DNA of 64,000 nt, taken from the NCBI GenBank assembly GCA_965216885.1, contig OZ244209.1, positions 1,550,001-1,614,000 of the forward strand, written 5' to 3'. Both the position numbers and the translations under genes were made by a program. This DNA is from CAYNJG01 sp965216885 (GTDB lineage: Bacteria; Planctomycetota; Planctomycetia; Pirellulales; Pirellulaceae). Below, piece after piece: positions 16,732 to 25,684 of the stretch (position 1 is its first letter; the number at the start of each line of letters is the position of its first letter). The notes beneath the pieces were generated by a model. The model worked only from the letters and a program-made list of their open reading frames with translations. It made no database searches and was not told the DNA's origin.

Positions 16732-18885
16732 GTGAGCACTCCATCTTCCACGGCTACTTCCATCGCGCTCGTTGGCAATCCAAACGCGGGAAAGACTGCG
16801 CTCTTCAATTCGTTGACGGGGTTGCGAGCTCGAACGGCGAACTATCCCGGGATTACCGTCGACGTCCGGAAGGGTCGCCTGAAGCTGGGTGCCAACAGCG
16901 TTAGTGTGTTGGATCTCCCCGGTCTCTACAGCCTCGATTCGCAGACGGCCGAAGAGAAGGTGACCGCCGAGCTGCTGAAGGGGCAGTTTCGTGATGAAGC
17001 CGCTCCGGATCTGATTGTCCTGGTTCTGGACGCCACCAATGTCGAGCGAAACCTGTTTCTCGCCAGCGAGGTGTTGGACCTCAACCGGCCGACAATCGTG
17101 GCCTTGAATCTGATTGATGCTGCGAATGAGTCCGGCATCAAGATCGACCATTCGCAACTTGCCGAAAGGCTGGGCTGTGAAGTTGTGCCCGTCAGTTCAT
17201 GGACCGGCAACGGGCTCGCGGAGTTGACGGGCGCAATCGGAAAACGGTTTCAGGATCCGCTGCTTGTCCTGCCGGCCGAGCACGATCGGGAATCATGCAT
17301 CGCCGGATGCACGGGTTGCACCTTCTCGGCGCGATACGACTGGGCTGCGCGAACGGCTGATGGAATTGTCGAAACGCCAGCGGAGCTTGGTAAATCGGTG
17401 GAACGCATTGATCGCGTGCTCACGCATCCGGTTATCGGGATCCTCGCTTTTCTTTCCCTGATGTTGGGCGTCTTCTATCTGATCTTCTCGCTCGCGGGAG
17501 TTCCGATGGATCTGATTGAAGGTCTATTCGGTTGGCTCGGAGCGAGCGTCGACCGGCTGATTCCTGCTGACGCGACGCAGGGGCTGGGTTGGTTTGTTTC
17601 CGTGTTTGCCGGAACCTTCGGGGCTGTCACGGTCGCTGGTTGGGCGGCTCGGTATCGCTGGAGCTGGTTGACGGGTGGTGTGGCGGTGCTTGTATCGCTG
17701 GTCGCGGCGCTACTGCCGGTCGAAGACTTCCGCAGTCTGCTGATCGACGGAGTGATTGGCGGAGTAGGCGGTGTCGTGGTGTTCCTGCCGCAGATCTGCA
17801 TCCTGTTCTTCTGTATCGCCTTGCTGGAAGACAGTGGTTATCTCGCGCGTGCGTCTTTCGTGATGGAACGGCTGATGCGCTACGTAGGACTGCCGGGGAA
17901 AGCGTTTGTGCCGATGCTCTCCGCACACGCTTGTGCCATTCCGGGAATCATGGCGACGCGTGTAATAGAGGACTGGCGAGACCGGCTGGTCACGATTCTG
18001 GTACTGCCGCTGCTGACGTGTTCGGCGCGGCTACCCGTGTACGGGATGCTGGCGATTTTGCTGTTTAGCGAGTCGAAGTTGATGGCGTCACTCGTTTTCT
18101 TGGGGGCCTATCTGCTGGGAATTGTGGCAGCGCTGGGAGCGGCGTTTTGCCTCAAACGGACAATCCTGCAGGGAGAGACGTCTCCGCTGGTTCTGGAATT
18201 GCCGCCGTATCGACGCCCCAGTTTGCGCAACGCCCTGCTGACCGTCTGGGATCGGGCCAGCGTGTTTGTACGGCAGGCGGGAACGGTGATCCTGGCGTTG
18301 TCGATCATTCTGTGGATCATGGTGACGTACCCAAAGCTGGACGAGAGCGATTTGCCCCCGGATGTGGCGGAGCAGGTGAGTGCATTGCGACTTCAGGCGG
18401 AGTCGGACGACGAGGCTGAGTCCGACATTGCAGCGCAAGCGGATCAGCTCGTTTCGCAGGCCGCGCTAGCCAATTCGTTCGCGGGACGACTGGGGCGCGC
18501 TTTCGAGCCCGTTTTTCGGCCGCTTGGATTCGACTGGAAGATCAATGTTGGCGTGCTTTCGTCGTTCGCAGCGCGAGAAGTGATCGTCTCGACCCTGTCG
18601 ATCATCTATGGAATCGGCGAAGACGGTGCCGAGGACGAAGCGTCGCTGACGGAGACACTACGGGCTCAGAAGTACCCGGACGGCACTCCGGTGTATTCGC
18701 GGCCGACCTGTTACAGTTTGCTGGTATTCTACGTCCTCGCCATGCAGTGCTTGCCCACGCAAGCCGTGACGAAACGAGAAACCGGCTCATGGAATTGGGC
18801 CATATTTCAGTTGGTCTACATGACCGTGCTTGCGTACGTGGCTGCGTTGGCGACTTTTCAGTTTGCGTCGTTCATGGTGCAGTAG
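16732..18885 (+). CDS. feoB: Ferrous iron transporter FeoB
   Basis: A 717-residue FeoB starting at GTG 16732. The N-terminal G domain shows GNPNAGKT (G1), DLPG (G3) and NLID (G4). A linker with two Cys pairs (CIAGCTGC) follows near residue 190. The C-terminal part has many membrane helices with the Gate-type segment SAHACAIPGIMATRV. It moves Fe(II) across the inner membrane, driven or gated by nucleotide hydrolysis. No obvious Fur box was seen upstream. A charged insert (about residues 540-580) separates membrane segments. Confidence 0.95.
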   Translation: MSTPSSTATSIALVGNPNAGKTALFNSLTGLRARTANYPGITVDVRKGRLKLGANSVSVLDLPGLYSLDSQTAEEKVTAELLKGQFRDEAAPDLIVLVLDATNVERNLFLASEVLDLNRPTIVALNLIDAANESGIKIDHSQLAERLGCEVVPVSSWTGNGLAELTGAIGKRFQDPLLVLPAEHDRESCIAGCTGCTFSARYDWAARTADGIVETPAELGKSVERIDRVLTHPVIGILAFLSLMLGVFYLIFSLAGVPMDLIEGLFGWLGASVDRLIPADATQGLGWFVSVFAGTFGAVTVAGWAARYRWSWLTGGVAVLVSLVAALLPVEDFRSLLIDGVIGGVGGVVVFLPQICILFFCIALLEDSGYLARASFVMERLMRYVGLPGKAFVPMLSAHACAIPGIMATRVIEDWRDRLVTILVLPLLTCSARLPVYGMLAILLFSESKLMASLVFLGAYLLGIVAALGAAFCLKRTILQGETSPLVLELPPYRRPSLRNALLTVWDRASVFVRQAGTVILALSIILWIMVTYPKLDESDLPPDVAEQVSALRLQAESDDEAESDIAAQADQLVSQAALANSFAGRLGRAFEPVFRPLGFDWKINVGVLSSFAAREVIVSTLSIIYGIGEDGAEDEASLTETLRAQKYPDGTPVYSRPTCYSLLVFYVLAMQCLPTQAVTKRETGSWNWAIFQLVYMTVLAYVAALATFQFASFMVQ

Positions 18886-18976
18886 CCAATACCTGGACCC
18901 TGGGCGTTGAACTAGAGACATTGTCGGCCGCTCGATTGGCGGTTGATGCGTCCCATCCTCAAGGAAACGAGCGACC

Positions 18977-20290
18977 ATGCGACACTTTCCAATTCGTCTC
19001 ACGGTATTGATGTTGGGAGTCTGCTTCATCAAACCTCTCTTCGGTTCCGATTGGAGCAGTTTTCAAAATGGAGGTCGCACGACCGCTGCCGCATTGCTCC
19101 CGACGGAATGGTCACCTGACGAGAAGGTCGCGTGGTCCGTCCCGATCCCGGGTTACGGACAATCGAGCCCTGTCGTCGCCGGCGACAACATCTACTGCAC
19201 GTCGGTTTCGGGGGAGAACAAAGAAATCCTGCACGTTACGTGTTTCGCCGCGGACCTTGGCCAGCAGCTGTGGAAGTATGATCTGCGGAACAGTAGTCCG
19301 GAAAAGAACTCGTCGTACGTCAGTCGTGCGGCTCCGACACCGGTCTGTGATGACACGGGCGTGATAGCGTTTTTTGAAGGGGGCAATGTTGTCGCCCTGG
19401 ATGATAGCGGCAAGTTGCGTTGGCAACGTGATCTCGTCGCGGACTACGGTCCCATCAAGGCGCGTCATGGTCTTGGTGCATCGGTCGAGCAAAGTGATTC
19501 GTCGGTCTTCGTGTGGGTCGAACGTCAGAACGAGCCGTATCTCCTGTGCCTCAGCAAGAAGAGTGGTGAAACGATCTGGAAAGTGGACGGTGTGGGCAGC
19601 ACCTCCTGGAGTAGCCCGCGGCTCGTACCGGTTGGAGCGTCTTCGCACCTTGTGGTTAGTGCAAGCGGAAAACTGGCAGGCCACGATCCGGTGACCGGTC
19701 GCCGGTTGTGGAGCTTCGACGATATCAGCGGCAACACCACGCCAACCCCCGTTCCGCTTGGTGATGGACGGTTCCTTGTTGGTGCATCGGCCGGTCGGGG
19801 TGAGTCAGGCGGGGGTAAGGCGGCAGAATCCAACGGTGTGATTGAGGTTACGAAGTCGGACGACGGCAGCTTCACGGCGGACTACGTGTGGCGTGCCGAG
19901 CGAGCGACGTGTTCCTTCGGTTCGCCGTGTGCGCACAACGGCAACGCGTACTTCGTAAATCGGTCGGGAGTCGTCTACTGCCTTGACCTGCAGACTGGCG
20001 AGGAGCTATACGCCAAGCGGACCAAACAGAGCACCTGGGCGACACCGATTGGATGCGGGGATCATATCTACCTGTTTGGTAGAAGTGGCGTAACGACCGT
20101 GATCGAATCGGGACCGCGATTCAAACTGGTCGCCGAAAATGCATTGTGGAAAACGGAGCAGCCCGCCGCGGAGGGTGATGGAAGTGATGGCCGCATGAAC
20201 TTCGGAGGCGCAGTGCTCTACGCCGCAGCAATCGTTGATTCCGGTCTGCTTCTGCGTCGAGGTGATCGGCTGGATAAGGTGACGCGGTAG
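18977..20290 (+). CDS. Secreted PQQ-like beta-propeller protein
   Basis: A 437-residue protein with a signal peptide (MRHFPIRLTVLMLGVCF). Repeated blades of the PQQ-like type carry W/G motifs such as SSPVVAGDNIYC, GGNVVALDDSGKLRWQ, GKLAGHDPVTGRRLWSF and VVYCLDLQTGEELY. Planctomycetes encode many such proteins, mostly without known ligand or enzyme activity, and no PQQ-dehydrogenase catalytic site is evident. AAGGAAAC lies about 10 nt before the start. Confidence 0.82.
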   Translation: MRHFPIRLTVLMLGVCFIKPLFGSDWSSFQNGGRTTAAALLPTEWSPDEKVAWSVPIPGYGQSSPVVAGDNIYCTSVSGENKEILHVTCFAADLGQQLWKYDLRNSSPEKNSSYVSRAAPTPVCDDTGVIAFFEGGNVVALDDSGKLRWQRDLVADYGPIKARHGLGASVEQSDSSVFVWVERQNEPYLLCLSKKSGETIWKVDGVGSTSWSSPRLVPVGASSHLVVSASGKLAGHDPVTGRRLWSFDDISGNTTPTPVPLGDGRFLVGASAGRGESGGGKAAESNGVIEVTKSDDGSFTADYVWRAERATCSFGSPCAHNGNAYFVNRSGVVYCLDLQTGEELYAKRTKQSTWATPIGCGDHIYLFGRSGVTTVIESGPRFKLVAENALWKTEQPAAEGDGSDGRMNFGGAVLYAAAIVDSGLLLRRGDRLDKVTR

Positions 20291-20557
20291 CGTTCCTGCA
20301 AACGCAATTGAGACTCGTTTTCAGCACTCGATTCTGCGGAGTGCCATTCGATGCTACGCGTAAAGTTTCGACTAGCCAAGCGTCGAAGAGCTCTATAATC
20401 TTGCGAGGGCAACAGCGAACGTCTGGAATGGAGAAGGGCGTATCGCTCGTTGGTCGCGGACGCAAGAGTGTCCGTCGAACAGAGCGTCAAACGATACAGT
20501 GGCTCGGGCGAGCAGGTGTTTCGCGCGGGTCGAGAGAAATCAAAAAGGAGCCGACAA

Positions 20558-21010
20558 ATGGCAAGCCAGGAACTTATCGATCATCTCAATGAAATCCTGA
20601 AGCACGAGTGGACGGGCGTCGCCCAGTACTCGCAGGCTTCGTTCACGATTCAGGGCGTATGGCGTGAGGTCTATGCAGAGCGATTCGCCGAAGACGCGGA
20701 AGAGTCGTTCGGGCACGCGAAACTGGTGGGCGACAAGATCGTCGCGCTAGGTGGAGTACCGACTGTCGTCCGCAATGACGTGAAGCAATCCCAGGATCTT
20801 CAGGAAGTCCTGAACTTCAGTCTGGCATTCGAATCGAAAGCCGTCGAAATGTATAGCAAGGCAATCGACCTGGCTGACGACGACAAGGCCTTGGTCGTCT
20901 TCCTCGAGGACATTCTGAAGGAAGAGCAGGAAGGCGTGGACGAGTACCTCAAGCTGATTGGTCAGCCGTCGTCCGGATCGGGTGAATCTACGAATCTGAA
21001 ATCAGCCTGA
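20558..21010 (+). CDS. Ferritin-like (bacterioferritin-type) protein
   Basis: A 150-residue four-helix protein. Start 20558 is fixed by the strong AAGGAG just upstream. Features are LNEILKHEWTGVAQY in helix A, AEDAEESFGHAKLVGDKI in helix B and LEDILKEEQEGVDEYLKLI in helix D. Glu and His residues suited to a di-iron site are present, but the second-helix motif is E-x3-H rather than bacterioferritin's E-x2-H, so it may belong to a related ferritin-like family. It probably stores or oxidises iron, fitting the feo genes about 2 kb upstream. Confidence 0.75.
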   Translation: MASQELIDHLNEILKHEWTGVAQYSQASFTIQGVWREVYAERFAEDAEESFGHAKLVGDKIVALGGVPTVVRNDVKQSQDLQEVLNFSLAFESKAVEMYSKAIDLADDDKALVVFLEDILKEEQEGVDEYLKLIGQPSSGSGESTNLKSA

Positions 21011-21205
21011 CGTGAGACACGCGAGGGGCGTGCTGGAGCATAAGTTGCAGCATGCCCGTTTTCGCTGGGGCCTGGGAGGTGGTCTGCAGCCTTGAATTCA
21101 TGCTGTGAGACGTGTTCGTAGTGCCGCCTTCAGGCTGAACCGCACTGATATCGTAAGCCAGGCAGCCGCCTCAAGGCGGTGCTGCGAGCGAACCTGACAG
21201 TCCCG

Positions 21206-21484
21206 CTAGGCTCGTCGGCGGACGTGCTGTCCAATCGGCAGGACCGTCGCATGGTCCTGTTTCTTCGGTAGCAGTTCTTTCGTTGACCGGCTGGTGAGGA
21301 GCACTTTCAGGCCCGCCATCTGCTGTGGGCTGGCCGAGATCTCGCTTTGGACGAACCACCCAGTGTCACAGCGAGATTCTTGCCGCAGGACCGTTTCGGT
21401 GCCCTCAAAGGTCTCGCGAGCGATAACGACAAGGCGTTCCCTATCGTTTTCCTGCGGAAAAACGGCGAGAATTCGTTCGTTCAA
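21206..21484 (-). CDS. Hypothetical 92-aa protein
   Basis: A frame starting at TTG 21484 (MNERILAVFPQENDRERL) with AGGAG 7 nt upstream, which supports the unusual start. The protein is soluble, charged, and has no recognised domain. The composition looks coding through residue 70. It is convergent with the ferritin-like gene. Confidence 0.5.
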   Translation of the reverse strand: MNERILAVFPQENDRERLVVIARETFEGTETVLRQESRCDTGWFVQSEISASPQQMAGLKVLLTSRSTKELLPKKQDHATVLPIGQHVRRRA

Positions 21485-21784
21485 GATGGGACTCCTGCAC
21501 GGGCCTTAACTGGAAGCATCTGCCTGTAGTTTAGTTTGAGTTCTCTTAATTGACAATCAATCTCAATAGACGGCAGTGTTTGTTGGGTAAGCCCGTGAGT
21601 TTGGTCATCACGTGTGGTGTCCATGCCACGCTGCTTTCCTGAGGGGCTTCGCATGGCGTGGAGTTCGCTCGATTCCGGGCGGTTCGCATGCGTTGTTGCA
21701 TTTCTTGTACCGGATGCGTTCGCGTACAACGGAACAATTTTTCAGTGTCCTGTTTCCGTTTGTGCGACGACGGAACATTCTTGG

Positions 21785-22105
21785 TCACTGCCTGTTCAGC
21801 CGCTTTTTGAATTCGCCCAGCCGAACGGTGACATCGCCCGACGTATAGGCGACCTTCAGGTTGGGCGCATCGTATTGCTCCATGTCCGCGAAGTGTGCCT
21901 GCCCCGCGGCGTAGATGTACCCTCGGGAAGCCAGGCCGTCACGCAGCCACAGTTCTTCGTTGTCGCCGCAACACGGCAATGGGGAAACGGAAACTTGCAG
22001 GTTCTTGTAGCACTTTTCCACCGCAAGGATGAGCTGTCGAACTGTGAAGCGCCCACCGCAACGTCTGCATTCGATTTGTCGGTCGATGTTGCCAATAGAT
22101 TCCAT
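21785..22105 (-). CDS. Hypothetical protein with N-terminal zinc-ribbon-like Cys
   Basis: A 106-residue protein starting MESIGNIDRQIECRRCGGRF; GAGGG lies just upstream. A CxxC pair near residues 13-16 and a CC pair near 45 could form a zinc ribbon. The rest is mixed alpha/beta with no recognised motif. The gene stands alone between two other small minus-strand genes. Confidence 0.5.
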   Translation of the reverse strand: MESIGNIDRQIECRRCGGRFTVRQLILAVEKCYKNLQVSVSPLPCCGDNEELWLRDGLASRGYIYAAGQAHFADMEQYDAPNLKVAYTSGDVTVRLGEFKKRLNRQ

Positions 22106-22257
22106 GTGCCCTCACCATTGGATGCCGAAATGGTAGTTGCATTGCGTCGCCACCATAAGGTTACACTGCACGCATTGGAGGTTCGGCACCATTTGCGAGA
22201 GACGCGTTGTTATGATTAAAACGTTCCGCCAGACGAGAGCTCGCTGCTCAGCCTGTC

Positions 22258-22512
22258 CTACTGCTGAACTTTGTTCGCCGCGATTGACGGAGTTCGCGTT
22301 CTTTTCGAGTTCGCTTTGTTCGGTACGGAACGGGATGCGGTCGCGACTGTACGAGACCCATTGGCTGTGCGGCTGGAACCGCCCGTACGCGTGTTCCTCT
22401 TTCGGTTGTTGATTCTCTTCTGCCGGATCATCGCTGCCACGCCAATCGCGCACACAAAGAAGGCGACAAATCCCGCCCCTATAGCGCCTATCAAAAGTAT
22501 CGAGGTCATCAT
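22258..22512 (-). CDS. Small single-pass membrane protein
   Basis: From ATG 22512 the frame encodes 84 residues: a hydrophobic helix (MMTSILLIGAIGAGFVAFF and on to residue 27) followed by a very basic Arg/Ser/Thr/Asn-rich tail. No family is recognised. A cytoplasmic tail that binds nucleic acid or membrane surface is possible. The low-complexity tail reduces confidence. Confidence 0.4.
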   Translation of the reverse strand: MMTSILLIGAIGAGFVAFFVCAIGVAAMIRQKRINNRKRNTRTGGSSRTANGSRTVATASRSVPNKANSKRTRTPSIAANKVQQ

Positions 22513-22881
22513 GTTTGGTTGGTCGCCAACGATGCTGCTTCTAGCTACTTGTCCGTCTGCGTGATCCCTGGTGCGAGTCGTTCGTGCACTCGTCGACACC
22601 GCGTCGGTATGTCTGCCTGGCAAGGGGAGCGGTGTCTACCCGTTATCTTGTTCGCATTGAGTTGAATTCTGGAGTGTGGGGGTTTGTCCTACTTGAGGGT
22701 TTGCCCTTATCTGCGCATTTGGCGAGGCGATATCCGGTGCGATTTGCCCGTCAATCGGATCGATTGAGTAAGGCGGTGTAGTCGCTATAACTGGACGGTG
22801 GCGAAGCGGCGGCAAAACAGGCTCGCGAGCCGCCGCCGAGAGCAAGCGATGTCAAGCCGCCTCCGTGAAAGGGAGAATGCG

Positions 22882-23613
22882 ATGCGATCTTTTCTGGCGT
22901 CCGTGTGCGTATGCAGTTGCGTTGCATCGCCGGTATTTGCGTCCTGCTTCGACACGCAGATGATGTTTGGTTGGATTACTCGGGACGACAACATCGTGTT
23001 GCGGTTTCCGGGGACTCCGCCTTACGGGAAACGATCCCTCGGCGTACGGTCGCGCGGAGGCTACCTGATTCCAATCGGTGACGGGACGACCTCTGCAGAT
23101 GCCTCGCCTTTCGTGTTCATGCTGAGCAATGACGAGCACGGGATTTACTACGCGGCAATTCCTGGGTCGGCGGTCGGTTTTGAGGATCGCGAACTCACGC
23201 TGTCAGCGAGATATGATCTTGACCGAGCGATCGCCGATGGCGTTAATCTGGTCGACGATCTCTATTTTCGCGAGTGCAACTACGTCGTTTACTCCGCGTA
23301 CCCTGGCGATGCGAACTTTGATCTCACGGTGGACTTCGACGATTTCCTGACGCTGTCGCAGAACTTCGGCAGCACGGACGCGATATGGCCCGAAGGTGAT
23401 TTCAACTGGGACCGTCAAGTCGACTTCGACGACTACCTGGCTTTGGCGCTCAACTTTGGGGCTGGGGCGGAGGTGTTTTGGCATTTGCCGGAATGGCGAC
23501 CGTCTCTGGTTGCAGCCTCAGTTGAATCCGTTCCGGAACCCGACTCGGCCATCGGACTGTTACTTCTTCTTACGTTTGGCGTTTGGTCGCGGCAACGCAG
23601 ACGGCGGGCATAG
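22882..23613 (+). CDS. Secreted protein with dockerin-like repeats and a PEP-CTERM anchor
   Basis: Start 22882 is supported by GGGAGA and by the signal peptide that follows (MRSFLASVCVCSCVASPVFA). The body is of unknown fold. Residues near 147-200 hold two calcium-binding dockerin-like units (GDANFDLTVDFDDFLTLSQ and GDFNWDRQVDFDDYLALAL). The end is VPEPDSAIGLLLLLTFGVW plus RQRRRR, a PEP-CTERM signal that would be cut by an exosortase during export. It is therefore probably cell-surface or matrix material. Confidence 0.8.
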   Translation: MRSFLASVCVCSCVASPVFASCFDTQMMFGWITRDDNIVLRFPGTPPYGKRSLGVRSRGGYLIPIGDGTTSADASPFVFMLSNDEHGIYYAAIPGSAVGFEDRELTLSARYDLDRAIADGVNLVDDLYFRECNYVVYSAYPGDANFDLTVDFDDFLTLSQNFGSTDAIWPEGDFNWDRQVDFDDYLALALNFGAGAEVFWHLPEWRPSLVAASVESVPEPDSAIGLLLLLTFGVWSRQRRRRA

Positions 23614-23849
23614 GCGAACGCAGCGATTGTGGCTCCAAGCTGAGCTGACGTCGCTGGCAAACGAAGACGCTCTGATTCGCCACGTAGTTGGTCTGCTACT
23701 CCATCGAAACCAGGGAGATGGCTGGTGGGTACTAGATAGGGGTGCGCAGTTTTTCCCCTTCCTCTGGAAGCAGTTCCATTGCTCGATTGGATTCTGCGGT
23801 CGTTTCGTCTACGTTGGGCGGTGATTGTTAAGAAACTGTGAGGACTCGT

Positions 23850-25370
23850 ATGAGAAGCCAGTATTCATCCAGTCGAACCACCGGTACGCAAAACTGGATC
23901 TTCGCGATGATTTGCGTGATCGCTGTCAGCTTGACGGGCGGAGTTGCCTGTTCGGACGAAGTCGATGATTCAGATCAGGCCTCAATTACGGACGAACAGA
24001 TCTTTGATTCGAGCCGACTCCTCGAGGTCGACGTCAGGATCGCGAAGGACGATTGGGACAGCCTTCGATACCAAACACGAAATTTCGCGCTTGCTCTGCG
24101 AAAGCCGCCGCCGCCGTCGCCTTACTCGTGGTTCAAGGCCGACGTCACCATCAACGGGCAGGTAATTGAGAGTGTTGGGATTCGCAAGAAGGGTTTCATC
24201 GGCTCGCAAGATTCCGAACGCCCTTCGTTGAAAATCAAGTTTGACGAATTCGTCGAGCAGGCGCCTGTTCGCGGACTGGATCGTCTGACGCTGAACAACA
24301 ACAAGCAAGACCGTGGCTTTGTCAGTCAGTCCGTTAGCTACAAGTTGTTTCGTGACGCGAATTTACCTGCGTCGCGGTGTACGCTCGCGAGGGTGACTGT
24401 AAACGGCGAGCTGCTGGGGATCTATACGAATGTCGAATCGGTGAAGAAATCCATGCTGAAGCGGAATTTCGGAGATGCTGACGGCAAGCTCTACGAAGGT
24501 ACGATTGCGGATCTGTTTCCAGGAAAGATTGACGCCCTCGAGGCGAAGCTTGTGGACGAAAACGATACCAGGACGGAACTGTCAGCGGTTGCGGACCTGG
24601 TCTCTGCCGAGGATGTCGACATGGAGACGCTCGAGCAACACCTGGACATGGATGAGTTCGTGCGGTTTTGGGCCATGGAGAGTCTGATTGGATTTTGGGA
24701 TGGCTACACCAACAACCAGAATAATTACTTCGTCTATGCTCACGCCGGCGATTCAAAGTTGCATTTTATGCCGTGGGGCGTGGACGCTGCACTCTCGTAT
24801 GAGGGTGGGGCAAAGATGTTCAAGAGTGGTCCCGAATCGGTGCACACAAAATCGCTGTTGTCGAATCGCCTGTATCACACGGAGGGTGTTGCGGACCGAT
24901 ATCGAGAGACAATGCGTGGTCTGTTGAAGGAGTCGTGGGATGAGGAGGCGCTGATTGCCGAGATCGACCGAATTGAAGACCTCGTGGAAGGCAGTGTCCA
25001 CGGAAGCCAGCGTGATTACGCGCGGGGGCGATGGAGGAGGCTCGTAACTTCATCAGGTCGCGTCGACGCATCATCGAGCGAGAATTCCGGTCGTGGCCCA
25101 GAAGGGTCTCAAGCGAACCTCGCACGCCTTTTTACTCAGCAAAAATCGGTGAAGCCACGGGGACGTTTACCACCCGGTGGCTTGCGTCGGAGCCCTCGGA
25201 TCCGTACGGCGAAGGCACGGCAGAACTGCAGCTCACCATCGATGGAGAGAAGGTCAGGTTTTCCAGGCTTGGCGTCTACGCCACCTATGGCAAGGAAGAA
25301 GGTTTTGGCCGCAGGCGTCGACCCACGATCGTTTTCGTCGGCAAACGGCAGTCCAACAGAATTAGGGTGA
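23850..25370 (+). CDS. CotH-kinase-domain protein, N-terminal frame (frameshifted)
   Basis: ATG 23850 opens a signal or lipoprotein-like leader (NWIFAMICVIAVSLTGGVAC). GTG 23838 is an in-frame alternative start. CotH family segments are visible: VGIRKKGFIGSQ, SLKIKFDEF, GLDRLTLNNNKQDRGFVSQ, LLGIYTNVESVKKSML, LYEGTIADLF, DGYTNNQNNYFVYAH and HFMPWGVDAAL. CotH proteins are atypical kinases that phosphorylate secreted proteins; homologues are common in planctomycetes. After GSQRDYARG the sequence turns Ser/Arg/Pro-rich, and the natural continuation is in another frame (25031-25582). One missing base in the G5 run at 25024-25028 accounts for this. Confidence 0.75.
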   Translation: MRSQYSSSRTTGTQNWIFAMICVIAVSLTGGVACSDEVDDSDQASITDEQIFDSSRLLEVDVRIAKDDWDSLRYQTRNFALALRKPPPPSPYSWFKADVTINGQVIESVGIRKKGFIGSQDSERPSLKIKFDEFVEQAPVRGLDRLTLNNNKQDRGFVSQSVSYKLFRDANLPASRCTLARVTVNGELLGIYTNVESVKKSMLKRNFGDADGKLYEGTIADLFPGKIDALEAKLVDENDTRTELSAVADLVSAEDVDMETLEQHLDMDEFVRFWAMESLIGFWDGYTNNQNNYFVYAHAGDSKLHFMPWGVDAALSYEGGAKMFKSGPESVHTKSLLSNRLYHTEGVADRYRETMRGLLKESWDEEALIAEIDRIEDLVEGSVHGSQRDYARGRWRRLVTSSGRVDASSSENSGRGPEGSQANLARLFTQQKSVKPRGRLPPGGLRRSPRIRTAKARQNCSSPSMERRSGFPGLASTPPMARKKVLAAGVDPRSFSSANGSPTELG

Positions 25371-25582
25371 CGATGAGTGTGGGAGCAGAAACGGGCGAAT
25401 TCAAGGAGCCGTCCGGGGATCCAGCCAGCGCCGCGGGAGCCCTGATTGAGGGCATTCGGTTTTGGGAGATGCGGATCGTGGGCGGCAGCGTCACGCTGGA
25501 CGAGGCCGGGATGGAGGCCGGGGATATCGTACGCGGATCGCTCACCGTCGATATCGTGCAATTCAAGGGCCGCATGCGCTAG
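25031..25582 (+). CDS. C-terminal part of the CotH protein in a shifted frame
   Basis: This frame reads MEEARNFIRSRRRIIEREF directly from the point where the CotH frame breaks, then continues with a beta-rich domain (GTFTTRWLASE, GTAELQLTIDGEKV, RPTIVFVGKR) to a stop at 25582. It has no start of its own and is best seen as the native end of the CotH gene. With one base restored the whole product would be about 575 residues. Confidence 0.65.
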   Translation: MEEARNFIRSRRRIIEREFRSWPRRVSSEPRTPFYSAKIGEATGTFTTRWLASEPSDPYGEGTAELQLTIDGEKVRFSRLGVYATYGKEEGFGRRRRPTIVFVGKRQSNRIRVTMSVGAETGEFKEPSGDPASAAGALIEGIRFWEMRIVGGSVTLDEAGMEAGDIVRGSLTVDIVQFKGRMR

Positions 25583-25684
25583 GTGCTTGTCCAGGTGCTT
25601 CACCAGGAGCAGCCCGGGACGATCCGTGCAGCGACGCACCGGTTGGCCAATGGGGCGGTCGCGTAACCGTCAGCTGGGCCGTCG

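Noticed and set aside
16037..16744. Minus-strand frame of 235 codons opposite feoA
   Set aside because: Antisense to a clear feoA and without protein-like composition.
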